A stretch of 64,000 nt of DNA from Pocillopora verrucosa (lineage: Eukaryota; Cnidaria; Anthozoa; Scleractinia; Pocilloporidae), in assembly GCF_036669915.1 (NCBI RefSeq), contig NC_089319.1, forward strand, positions 2,162,082 through 2,226,081, in the 5' to 3' direction. Positions 48,257 through 59,306 of this stretch are shown here, in pieces. Position 1 is the first letter of the stretch. Every line of letters starts with the position of its first letter. Position numbers and translations under genes: made by a program. The notes beneath the pieces were generated by a model. That model did not search any database, was not told the DNA's origin, and saw only the letters and a program-made list of their open reading frames with translations.

Positions 48257-50441
48257 ATGGCAAAGTACGAGGTTTTTCTCCATCGTGATTACCACTGTGC
48301 TCTTGATCCTGGTCGTTTTGGTCGTCACAGGCAATATAGTTGTTTGTTTGATTATCAGAGAAATCGACAAATGAGGTAAGTCGCCGATAATGATAGATCA
48401 GTCCAGTGGTGCGTTTTTATTTTTTTTTGGTATAATTAGATTAAGACCGTTGCTTGTAGATTTTCTTGCTTGCTTATATATTTAAAATCTAGCATCATCA
48501 TTAGCATCAGGTCTACCTTTTTTTGACTCCAAAGGACTCCCATAAATTATTTACTCATGAACATGGCTGTCTCCGATATTCTGTTTGCGACGTTTATTAC
48601 AACAAAACTTATTTCGGCTTGAATTTGATCCACCCAGAGGGAGCAGTAGGTTCCATCCTGTGCAAGTTGGTGACTGGCGGAAATTTTGCTTGGAGTGCTG
48701 GAGTTTCTTCATTGTTACTTTGGTTACGGTTTGCCGTCGAAAGATATTCACTGTAGTATATCCAATGGATCCAAATAGAAAATGACTAAGCGTAAACTGA
48801 AGGTGAGTTGTTAATAAAGTGGTGTCACACTGGAGTAGGGTGGTTGCCCCTCAGCTTTACTGACTTTTGTACTATTACGACGTTTTTTTTTCCTATTCCC
48901 GTATACTATCGTTTACGTTCTTCTCGTACGCTTGCCAAGGCCACTTGATAGCTGGAGAAATGATTGTGCGTATACAGGCTACGAAAACTGACTAGGCTCA
49001 TGAAAGGAATCATCGTGGGGAAATGAAAAGGAACTCGTGTAAAAGCGAGATGAAATTAATAAGTTTCCCAGATCAGCAGAAGTAGCACCGGAAATTTGGC
49101 GCCAGTGAAAAATGCAATTTAGTCGTGAGAGCACGTGAGTGCAAAGAAGTGACTCATTAAACAAGAACTTTTATATTTTTTCGTTGTTATTCATCTCAAA
49201 AACACTCACTCGCACTTTTTGCTTTCACTTACCTTTCTAGGTGATCCTTTTTTGTTCTTGGATATTCTCGGTGATTTTTAACATACCCCTCCTTCTTGCC
49301 CGTACTTATGAGAGGAAAGATGGGACAAATCATTGTGTGCTAAGCTGGCCCGAAAAATGGATGTCACAGCCAGTTGTTTATCATGGGTGTTCTTGATTGT
49401 GACAGCTATTGGTTTGATGATTACTCTTTACTCTCAAGTCGTGTGCTCTTTATGGTTGAAACCAAAGAGTTGCTTTCCTTTAAGCTTTTGAACAACAAGT
49501 AAGCGCTTAAGTCAAAACTTAATTTCTCTAATTATACATGGCATAAAGCACTTTAAAATGAATGGCGAAAAATTCCAAGAAAATCTCGTGCCACTCTCCC
49601 AACGGTTTGTTTTACCTTTAAGTTCTCATCTTTACATTTTTCGTGACATTTTCCCTTCACTAATAGTGCCAGGTATTTTCTTCTGTTTATTCCAATGATA
49701 CTCAGACGGAACGGACAAAATTTGGCGGTGCGTGTACGCTATTTGCAATTCGCACTCGTGTAACAACTTTGCATTCGTGTTACATGAAAAATGCAATCGT
49801 TTTCAGCCAATCAGACGCGGGTATTTTTTTACGTATATTACTATTCGTTATAACTAACCTCGGGAACTAAAACGTTTTACTCCTCATTTTGATCAGATGA
49901 TCCACATCTCGGTGACCTTTTTTGGGCATTTCTTGATAATCGATAGCCCAATTGTAGTCTTTCTTCTATGCCATCACCTTCAATAAAATAGGTAAGATAC
50001 TATTTTGAACGAAACCTAGATTAAATGAAAACTTCCGGCGTCCAAGACAGGACTAGTAAAAGTAGGAAATCTCTCATAGATCACACGTTCACTTGCTTTG
50101 ATTTTTGCCGAAAAGAAGTCTTGCCTAGAAATGAAGAAATTTTTTTAGAATGACTATGTTTGTCTTCTTTATTTACAGGGTGTGATCAGGGTGCGAAAAC
50201 GTATCACTTTCATGGTTATAACAGTCAGTGTCATTTCGCAGTTTGTTGGGGAGCAGAGTCGGTTGAATACGTCTTAAGGACTTCTACCACCCTTCAAGTG
50301 ACGTTCGTACACATTGCCATTGTCGACATATTGTTTTTGTTCAATTCAGCTGTCGACCCTTTCCTGTATGCCCTCCTGAACCATCAGTTCAGACAAGAGA
50401 TCAGGGAGAGTGATTTTCGGCACACGCATAGCAGCACCTAG
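48257..50441 (+). pseudogene. Receptor H: decayed four-exon class A GPCR
   Basis: The exon plan is still visible: 48257-48375, 48535-48802, about 49242-49498, and about 50179-50441. Exon 1 has a gain and a loss of one base each, so TM1 is out of frame while the exon length is unchanged. Exon 2 has several stops and is 268 nt. Exon 3 has lost bases around the ECL2 to TM5 part. Exon 4 has a frame break before TM6, but C-W-G-A-E-S and N-Q-type TM7 sequence (V-D-P-F-L-Y) remain. It is most similar to I and G. This is clearly a dead gene. Confidence 0.85.
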
Positions 50442-51114
50442 GCCAAGAGCTAAAACCAACGAGAAAAGTACTACCGTGGAGACTAAACTTTAGTTGGTTG
50501 CGTAGTTGACTTAATCGATTTAAAAATAGACATTTGTCACAAGGAGGAGTGTCTTAGAGCTAGAGATTACTTGTAAATTAAACAAATGGAGAGTAATTAT
50601 GGTAGTGTTTGTATCCTTAGGATACCTCGCAATCGCTAAATGGTATGTGAAATGCACACATCAGCTTAGAGGTCATCTTGAAAATTAAGAGCTTGATCAA
50701 GCACTTTTAAATATTTACCTGAGTATGATTTTTCTGTCGTTTCTCTTCTTTTAAGACGAACAATAGTAACGCAGAAATATTACCAGGAATTATTAAATGC
50801 ATGTGTACGTGCACATTCTGTGACGGATACATGTGTGATATTCAATTAAAGTAACACATTTCCAATCGAAAAAGTTTTAACATTTAACAGCAAAGACTTT
50901 CGAAGTTTCCAATCAGAAGTACTACTAGTTGAAATTGTGACAGAATTCGCTGGTAAGCTACGCCACACACATGAACCACGACAATGGTTAGATTTTGTTT
51001 AAAAACTAGTCACGGAATATTTATCCATATCGATTCGAAACCTGTAAGAAAGGTTTCGTAATCTGGGACATTGACTGTGAATACATATGAACTATATACG
51101 TGAACTTCGGTTTG
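50442..51114. other. 3' flank of receptor H
   Basis: No gene or named repeat is recognised. Confidence 0.3.
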
Positions 51115-51250
51115 AGAAATTAACAAGAAGCGATCTTCGCAGTAATAAACACTACTTAAGCAGTAATGAAAGTAAGGCATGAAAAAATTCAGTGTACGGG
51201 ATTTTAACATGTGACCTCTGCAGTACCAGTGCAGTACTCAACCACGTGTC
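51115..51250 (-). mobile_element. tRNA-derived SINE
   Basis: On the minus strand there is a tRNA-like head, with an A-box-side G-A-G-T-A-C-T-G-C-A-C-T and a B-box region decayed to atgttaaaatcccg. It is followed by the tail pattern ctgaattttttcat and the words tactgcttaagtagtgttt and actgcgaagatcgcttctt. This head-plus-tail combination is a familiar cnidarian SINE. A rearranged second copy is at about 52855-52990. Confidence 0.7.
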
Positions 51251-51251
51251 G

Positions 51252-51680
51252 TCCATTGTCACTATGATTGTGTTATACTCTCAGTTCATTTCATCTCGTG
51301 GTGTGATCCTAATGTCGGTAATTTATTAAACTATAAACAACAAGTGAGTTTTTGATCATCATTATTTTTTCAAAAACGAAATGGCATCATAAACCCATTC
51401 TGACCTAGCCTTTGAGCTTGGACACTTTTCAGGAACCTCTGAGTGTAGATATGGAAAATTGAAAGACAGTTTTACATTTCAGGATTAGATTTACAAACCA
51501 GAGTTGTCCAATGAATCCTTCAATAGGGATGCCTTCGATCTCAAACTGTAATGCAATGTCTCACAGAAATGTCTCACCGCCGAATCCCCCCTCCCTCCTT
51601 GGACAAATTTTTTTCATCATAAGGCCTGAAAGAAGTCACGATTTGCGAGGGTGTGTTGAGGCTGCGTTTGGCTGATCAAG
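51252..51680 (+). pseudogene. Relic fragments of another receptor gene (exon 3 end, exon 4 start)
   Basis: 51252-51342 matches the end of exon 3 of receptors G and K (T-M-I-x-L-Y-S near TM5, then a sequence ending in aaacaacaa and a GT donor). 51652-51680 matches the first codons of exon 4 (G-V-L-R-L-R), after which similarity ends. Nothing of exons 1 or 2 is seen. It lies just after the SINE, which may have replaced the upstream part. Confidence 0.55.
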
Positions 51681-52850
51681 ATATCCCTCGGAGGCTCTTA
51701 GTTTGCCCATCTAACTTTAGTGAAATCTCAACAAAGAGAACCTTAGTGGACGCCTTTTGTTGCTAGGACCTAAAATATCTGCTGTAAAAAGGAACCTGTC
51801 TTAGCGGATAACCTTACTATTTGGTCGCGGAAGTCAGATTAGAGCCCTTCTGTTATTCGAAAAGTTAACATAACGGACACCTCAAGAGTTTTTGCTGTTG
51901 ATTTAATATCTTATATTTCAAGATAACTGCACCGTTTCAAAACCGTTACGAGTTAGCTTGTTAATCAATATTAGGGACTTTAAGATTGCCGACTACGTTT
52001 GGCTACGACGGTTAGATGTGTCTTCGGTAGACTGGGTCGAGTACCGTTAAGGGCGCGAAAGTTTAACGCTTGTTGTCCTTAAAGATTTTGCCGACAGACA
52101 GAAGACGGTGGTTAACTTGTCAATCAATTCCCCATTCGCTCTCAACGTCCAGCAGCCGAGCAGGGTTTTTAAACGCTCCGTGTCTGGCAATAAATTTTTT
52201 TTACAAACTCTTCTTGGAAAGAGCTTTCAAAATTCTTAGAGTATCAGATGTTTCTTTAGAAATGTCAAGCGATTTCAAAAATTATTTTGGTTTTTAGTTG
52301 ACCAATTTTCTGAGCTTGTGATTACACATACGATTCTATGATTATACACAAAGCTCGGGAAAATTTGTCCTCCTAAAGGGCATCGTAAATTTTGGAATCG
52401 CTTGGCATTTCTAAAAAAATCATCGAGCACTTGCATTAGGTTTGCATGGGGTATTCTCTGAGATTTGGAGAATATTTTTGACTACCGGCACGGTCTTGAT
52501 AGACTAAGTCAGAAATGTTTTGTAAGTGTCGAAAAACTTGCCATTTTACATTGTGCTCAAGCTTAGAAATTCCTCCACATAAAACCCAAATTAAGTTTTA
52601 AAATCGCTTGACATTTAAAATAAAACATCTAATACTCTTACGATATTTGAAAGAACATTTCAGGAGGCGAACCAAAAGCTTGTGACACGCAGACAAAGAG
52701 AAGCAGTTGATGTTCTACCCTATTAAAAACCGATTACTGAAAACAGAAAACACAAACAGGAACTATGTTGCTAGTCCAAACCAAGGCCAGGAGAGAACCC
52801 CAAACAAGAACACCACTAGTAAAACCCAAACAGAAACTATGTTGTTCCTA
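51681..52850. repeat. Gene-free stretch with degenerate dispersed repeat
   Basis: Words such as tttctttagaaatgtcaagcg, in both orientations (about 52245, 52395 inverted, 52600 inverted), recur here and again at 56790, 57010 and 57255. A motif like accg-gcacggt-ttgatagact recurs near 52495 and 57375. This is an old, unclassified repeat family. No gene is seen. Confidence 0.35.
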
Positions 52851-52854
52851 ATGA

Positions 52855-52990
52855 ATATAGAATCGATCTTCGCAGTTACCGGTATAAACACTACTGATCT
52901 AGTAGTTCAAATCCCGTACAGACCTAATTTTTTCAGCCTTATTTCAACTAATAGTTCAGTTCAAATAAGGCCTAACATATAAATTACAAC
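52855..52990 (+). mobile_element. Rearranged SINE copy
   Basis: It contains the SINE tail in inverse orientation (gatcttcgcagttac, aacactact), next to a plus-oriented B-box side (agttcaaatcccgtacag followed by ctaattttttcag). It is the same family as 51115-51250, apparently broken by an internal inversion. Confidence 0.5.
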
Positions 52991-53660
52991 TACCGTACAT
53001 GAAGCTTCTACCTAAAGTACACAAACTGGACAAACCCGCTTCACCAGACAACAACTCGAAACTTTGAGGATCGATTCTAATTCGTTCTCGTATTCAACGT
53101 GTCTGAGCAAAATGTAAATTGGTAATGCACAATATTGTTTGTTTTAAAGATTTAGAGTAATTTCCTGCTATTTGGCCTCAGGTTTACTGCGAAGTGGAAG
53201 CTTTGAATCGATTGGAACTTATCCAGATTTGTCTGAGTTAATTAGTTTTAACACCACTCCGTTTTAACATAAACAGGTGAGCCATTCTAAGTTATCTTAT
53301 TTCAACTACTAGTTCAGTTGAAATAAGGCGGAAAAAAAAATTACAACTACCGTACATGAAGCTGCTAACTAAAGTACACAATCTGGTCAAACCCGCTTCA
53401 CCAGAAATCTCTAAACTGCGAGGATCGATTCTATATTCGTTCTCGTATTCAATGTGTCTGAGCAAAATGTAAATTGGTAATGCACAATTTTGTTTGTTTC
53501 TAAGGTTAAAATTAATTTCCCGCTATTTGGCCTCAGGTTAAATGCGAAGTGGAAGCTTTGAATCGATTGGAACTTATCCAGATTTGTCTCAGTAAATTAG
53601 TTTTAACACTACTCCGTCTAAACTTAAACGGGTGAGCATTCTAAATTATCTTTTTAAGAT
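52939..53660. repeat. Two tandem copies of a 358-bp unit
   Basis: Units start at 52939 and 53297 with the word ttatttcaact. They share the palindrome around actagttcagttgaaataagg and the phrases acaactaccgtacatgaagct and gcgaagtggaagctttgaatcg. The second halves also match 47570-47800 upstream of H, so the unit is duplicated promoter-side DNA of receptor I. Copies are roughly 85-90 percent alike by eye. Confidence 0.8.
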
Positions 53661-53750
53661 ATTGCTAAAAATGGTGCGGTAATCTGGTAATGTTTATATT
53701 CTAGGAATGGTCATCAGTCGGTTGTTACCGAGTGAATAGAGTATAGTTCA

Positions 53751-53909
53751 GGCCCCGGTTGTTCGAAGGTTGGATCAGAGCGCTATCCTCTGGATAAAAC
53801 TCTATCTGGTGCATAACGCTATACTGGATAGCTATACTGGAGCGCTGGATAGCGATTTATACGGTGGATAGCGTGTATATAACGCCCTTTATACAACTAA
53901 ACCCAGCTG
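53751..53909. mobile_element. MITE with ggatagcg palindromes
   Basis: It begins ggccccggttgttcgaagg and ends with the inverse-complement-like tatacaactaaaccc. The interior is built of repeated, oppositely oriented agcgctatcc and ggatagcg words, giving a long hairpin. This is a widespread kind of small non-autonomous DNA transposon in cnidarian genomes. No coding capacity is seen. Confidence 0.65.
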
Positions 53910-54884
53910 TATTTGCCAGCAGCGAAGTAGACAGATTTTGTAAAACGTAATGAACACAGACCTCATGTCGAATTCGATGAAACGTTTCGATATGAACCTT
54001 TCTTTTGGAAACAGATAATTTAATTGGCTTCGAAAGTTTAAACGTTTTCATATCTTGGACCGTCTCCTTTTGTAATTGAAGTGGTCTTGTATTTCTATAC
54101 TTGGTACTGAGATTGAGACCTGTCGTGATGCAGCTTGCTTAAGACGCGCTTAATGAGCGTTCGTTTCCTTTGTGAACATGACACGATAATAAAGATTGAT
54201 ATAGCTGCATGCTGTTGATGATATTCAGGCTGAGAACCGACTCTTGAGTCACAATGGTGGACTGCGTGGTTTCTTCTGTTGTGATTACCACTGTGCTCTT
54301 AATCCTAGTCATTATGGACATCACAGGCAATACACTTGTTTGTTTGATTATCAAGGGAAATCGTCAAATGAGGTATGGCTCAGGGATTGATAGAGTAATA
54401 ACCTAGATACATTTTCATTATACTGGTGAAGTTCGATCGTGACAGAGTTGTTTGTAGATTCCTTTCATTGCTATCAGACTTCTTTCACATGATTCATCGT
54501 TGTTATTATTTTGTTTCCCTCAACTCTAAAGGACTCCTATAAATTATCTGCTTATGAAACTGGCTATCTCCGATATTCTATTCGCGATTTTTATCGCACT
54601 AAAGCTTATCGTCAGCTTAAGTTTAAGTCACCCAGATGGAGTAACGGGTTCTGTCCTCTGCAAGCTTGCGACTGGTGGAAATCTGGTATGGATTTTTGGA
54701 GTTTCTTCAGCCGTTATTTTGGTTGTGATTGCTGTCGAAAGATATTATTCTGTGGTGTATCCACAGGTTCCAAATAGAAAACTTACTAAGCGTAAAGTAA
54801 AGGTGAGTTATGGCATAAATTGGTCGGGGGAAGGTGATAGCTTCACAGCCTTACTGACCATTCCTAGTAGGTAATTTAGTGTTA

Positions 54885-55071
54885 ACAACTGGGTTGAAAA
54901 CGTAAATTAGCCACCGTAATGGGTAAAAAGCTGACGTTTTCGAGCGTTAGCCCTATCGCTCTGACGAAGGGCTAACGCTCGAAACGTCAGCTTTTTTACC
55001 CTTTACGGTGGCTAATTTACGTTTTCAACCCAGTTGTTAACACTAAATTACCTGCTATACTCTCCCATCGA

Positions 55072-55104
<33 letters not shown>

Positions 55105-55117
55105 TTTATTCATTCCC
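54885..55117 (+). mobile_element. Palindromic repeat element in intron 2 of receptor I
   Basis: Two arms of about 75 bp are near-perfect inverted repeats. The left arm starts gttaacaactgggttgaaaa and the right arm ends ttttcaacccagttgttaac. They meet around 54950-54970. A tail of about 80 bp follows (ctgctatactctccc, gacgcagcaccacag). The same element is at 40620-40850, its tail only at about 60850-60960, and a decayed one at 29000-29100. It has no coding capacity and must have been moved by another element's enzymes. Confidence 0.8.
54958..54991 (+). ncRNA. Hammerhead ribozyme motif, intact core
   Basis: CTGACGA (54961-54967) is followed by a stem-loop in which GGGC pairs with GCTC (one G-U pair), then GAAA (54981-54984), then CGTC. 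GCT before the core can pair with AGC after the GTC cleavage triplet as a minimal stem I. All invariant core positions of a hammerhead are present. Very short stem III is typical of hammerheads in Penelope-related retroelements, which work best as dimers. Self-cleavage is inferred from the motif only. Confidence 0.6.
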
Positions 55118-56631
55118 AGTAGGGTTTATTACAACATATTTCATGCTTTTCATTGTTATACTATCGTCCCACGTTCCTTGAACGCTTTTTAACGCCACTC
55201 GATAACAAAAGACACGACTGTGCTTTCACAGGCTTTGAAAGCTGATCACGTTTATTTAAGGAATGGGTCTTGAGGAGATAAATTAGAATACGTCTAAAAT
55301 CGCGATAAAAGTATTATTTTTGCATTTTGGCGTCGGTAGGGCATAGTGACAGAAAGATAGAATTTGGCTACGAGATTGCCTGCAGAGAAAGTGACGCATT
55401 CAACGAGAAACGACGAAATATTTTTACCTCCCCTCGCTTTACATCTCACCAGTTTCTAAACACATTGACTCACACATCTTCCTGTTATTTGATATATTTC
55501 AGATTACCGTTTTTGGTTCTTGGATATTCTCGGTGATTTTTAAATTACCTCTCCTTCTTGTCGGTACCTATGAGAAGTAACATACCAAAACCACAAACAC
55601 CACTGTGTATAAAGCTGGCCCCATAAGTGGATGTCCTCAAACATATGGTTTTGCATGGTTGTTGCTGTCCGTTGCGGCTGTTGGTTTGATGATTTCTCTT
55701 TACACTCAAGTCGTGTTCCGCCTGTGGTTCAAACCAAGTGATGGCTTTCCTTTAAGCTGTAAACAACAAGTGCGTGCTTAAGTCAACATTTCTCTCACTT
55801 AATTATCCATGGCATGAAACAGTTTTTTGTCTAGTGTCGAAAAGTAGTGCAGGATCAAAGCTACTTCAGAATAATATTTGTAGGTTTCTTCTCATTTAAT
55901 ATCAAGAATTCATCACCCAAGTTCCTCTCAGAGTATACTAGGTTCTTAAAAATAAATTGCCCATTAGTTATTGCCCTGGCCTAGACAAGAGTTCAGAACT
56001 GTTTTTGCTTCCTCTATGCCATTACCTTTCATGGAATTGAAGATTATAAAATTTGTTTTAGCAATACAAGGAAGGATTTCGCGTCATAAAGTCATGTAAA
56101 TTTAGGGGATTACAGCAGTGGATGATTACGTCCAATCTGCAGACTAAAGGAACCTAAATGGAAATCGTCGGGCAAAAGTGGAGTTTATTTAGATTAGGAA
56201 CACTCCCATCGATCACATGTCCATTTGCTTTGACTTTTGCTGAGAAAGAAGCCTTGGTGAGAAATCAAGGACTTGATTTTGCATTTACCAGAATTTCCTT
56301 TTTTTTTTATTAATTACAGGGTGTGTTGAGGGTTCGGAAACGGGTCACCTTGATGGTAATAACAGTCAGTGTCATTTTTGCAATTTGCAGGAGAGCAGAG
56401 TCAATTGAATACATCCTAAGGAATATGAACTCCCTCAACATCCCCTTTGTGCACATTGCCATTGTTGACATGATGGTGTTGTTCAATGCAGCCTTCAACC
56501 CTTTCGTTTATACCCTAATGAGCCATCAGTTCAGACAAAAAATCAGGGGAGTGATCTGCTGCCCAAGTGCTTCTGTAACAACCCAAGCCAAAGCTGCTAA
56601 GGAAAATAAGGGTATAGAGACCAGGTTATAG

Positions 56632-58556
56632 TCGTTAACATACCTGATTTCATCTGTTATCAAATAGAGCATAATTTCACTTTCTATTTAGGAATAGAGA
56701 GGTTATGTGGCTAAATGCCCGGCAGCCACGCACGGTTTTAAATAAACTGTAGTTCCTTCAAACTTGTAAATAATATTAGACGTTAGTTTTGGAAATATCA
56801 AGCGATTACAAAAACTAATTTTCTTTGAGTGGACAAATTCTCCGAGCTTGTGCATCCTATAATATCGCTCGGTTGTCGCCACTTAGAAATTCTACGCATG
56901 TGGTTGCACTGCCGGTTACGGTCTTAATGGACTTTATGACCAGCAGTAAGAAATTTTCACAAAAATGCCACCGAAAACTCCATACAAATGAAACTTATTG
57001 AGTATATTCGATGTTTGTTTAGAAATGCCAAGTGATTAATTCCAAGAATTGTGTTGGTTTTTCCAGCGGTCAGCGTACCATACTAAAACACATATGCCAT
57101 AAAGTCTGGGAGGTCACTTTGGTTGCGTATAGAATGTTGCCTTTGACTCCTTTCTTGAGTGATATAAAGGGCTACCCACGTCAGACCAGCTTCAAGTTCG
57201 GTAAATATGGAGAGAAGACAATGCAGAAAACCTAAATAAACCTGTTTAGAAAATTCGGTGTTTGTTTAGATATCCCAAGTGATTCTAAATACTTCTTTGT
57301 TCTTTGGTGGTCAAATTTTCCCTTCCAAGCCTATAAAACCGAAAAATCGCTGTTTGTCGACACTTGAATAGACTACCGAGCACGGTGTGTCATATTCGAA
57401 GTAAAACGCTTCGAAACCCTTCAATGAAATTTGGAGAAATATCAATTTCTAACCGTCGGGCATTCAGTGTATTTAAGACCTTACTCGATTGCCGGGCATT
57501 TAGCTTCAGTGATATCATTTTGTAAAATGAACGAACGGAGACTTACATTTGGTGGTGTTCATTTATTCAGGAATACTCTCAATGCCTAGATGACTCGTGA
57601 AATGTACGTCTATCTAGATGTCAGCTTGAAAATTAGGTGGATTCGATCGATAAGTTTGACTCATTTGCCCCAATATTGTACTTTTTAAAATGGGTCAGCA
57701 ACAGTGGCATTGCAAAAATATTACCCCAAAACTGCTTCATCTGCACGAGCACATTCTTTCCAGCACGAACGACACTAAGACGTAATCAAAACAATAAAAT
57801 GGCGAAAACAAACATTTTCAAAATTGTGTAATTTTACGAAACTAGATTAAGGAGGGTTCAAATTATACATTTATCTTAGATATAACTACAATTTACTCAA
57901 CTTTATTTAAATTTTACAAATATTTCATTCTTATTTATTTGCTTTACTTTTAGTGTTGTCCTTATATACGCTTTACTCATTATCATATCATAATGACCTG
58001 AAAAGCAATTCTTTTGGAAAAGCTGTTCCCGGTTTCGTATTCATTAGTTTTATCCTGAGTTACAAAAATAAGGTGACATTCTTTTTGTAATTATTCTGTT
58101 GTAGTCAGGGCCAGAACAGTGCCATTCTATAATAATATATCCAATTTTTCGCCAAGGTACACAATTAAGTTCTTTAATCATTCCCTTGCCGTGACGAAAA
58201 AATAATGTTGAAAATAATCAGCCCTCCAGAATCCAAAAAGTCAAAACTCTTTCCCTCGGTGGTGACTATTTGATAGGAGATATTCCTCCGACAGGAGACC
58301 TAAGAAAACTTTAGAACGAAACACTCTGGTATATAACATGATTTAGAACATGATATTCACAGTCTTCTTTACTCAATTACATCTACAGTACATTTCCTTG
58401 TGTTTCTTGGAAATCAAACTAGGAATTCGAGGGAACATGAGGGAAACTAGCCAACCGGAATCAAGCACTGCTAGCGTTTTAGCCTAGAATGCTCTCCTTA
58501 AAATAGGACAGCAGAGCTCTGAGTGTTTTACTTTTTAGGCATAACGTCTTTTTCCT
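56632..58556. other. Gene-free stretch between I and J
   Basis: 56790-57420 carries at least three diverged units of the old repeat also seen at 52040-52650 (words like gtttgtttagaaatgccaagtg). The remainder to 58556 is AT-rich with no gene seen. Confidence 0.35.
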
Positions 58557-59064
58557 TCAAGGAAAATTTGAATGCGATAAATACTGGGTGGCGATGTTGT
58601 TGGTTGGTTGTTTGTTAAGTTGAATCATTTTGAGGTTTTCAGCGGCATGAATTCGTGCCATCGTGGGATTGTCACAGATGAACATCCGTTTTATCTTTTC
58701 CTTGAACTGATGATTCATGAGAGCGAATATAAACGGGTTAAGTGCCGAATTAAACACAACCATTGTGTCAGCTATAGCCACGTGAAGAGAACTGATGTCA
58801 AGCGATGTATATGCTCTCAAGAAAAATTCTACTGATTCTGTTCCCCAGCAAATTCCAAAGAGAAAACTAACCGTAACTACCATAAAGGTAGCACGTTTGC
58901 GGCTCTTCATGACGCCCTGCGTTAAAAAAAAAGTGAATAATGGAATCAAATAAGGGACGATGCAATATTTGTGGCGACACATTCGTAGCAGGAGGAGATC
59001 TAACACATAGGACCTCGGACTATCACATAGCCGCTGTGCGGGAATATGAGTCCGTGCTGCTCTT

Positions 59065-59090
59065 CCCCCCCCCCCCCCCCCTGCCCCCCG
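59065..59090. repeat. Poly-C tract
   Basis: Seventeen C in a row (59065-59081), then TG and six more C. It lies in intron 3 of J. It is prone to length errors in sequencing and to structure formation. Confidence 0.95.
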
Positions 59091-59230
59091 GCGCTTACTA
59101 GGAGAAATCGTTCGACGGCTAAGTGCTTTGGTTGGGGATCATTGTAAGGAGAACTTTGAATTAAGTGGCTCATAAGAAGTAACAAGCCGGGTGATACTCA
59201 GGGGCAGGAAACGTTAAGATTCTCGCCATG

Positions 59231-59306
59231 GGGAGGCTTTGGGGCTTTGGGCTTTGGGCTTTGGGCTTTGGGCTTTGGGCTTTGGGCTTTGGGCTTTGGG
59301 CTTTGG
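59231..59306. repeat. Heptamer microsatellite (CTTTGGG)n
   Basis: About ten perfect heptamer units lie in intron 3 of J. Because seven is not a multiple of three, every frame stays open through it, which explains spurious periodic open frames on both strands. Confidence 0.95.

Larger units (their letters stand above)
54254..56631 (+). pseudogene. Receptor I: four-exon class A GPCR, broken in exon 3
   Basis: Exons are 54254-54372, 54532-54802, 55503-55769 and 56320-56631. Exons 1, 2 and 4 are open: TM1 I-T-G-N-T, TM2 K-L-A-I-S-D, E-R-Y-Y, TM7 N-P-F-V-Y and a Cys-bearing tail. Exon 3 has two stops and a frame change around the second extracellular loop (55580-55640) and is 267 nt instead of about 252. 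TM6 reads C-R-R-A-E-S, losing the tryptophan found in C-W-G-T-E-S of G and J. Intron 2 (54803-55502) carries the hammerhead-like palindrome. It is probably a recent pseudogene; a truncated product ending after TM4 would be the only protein. Confidence 0.85.
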
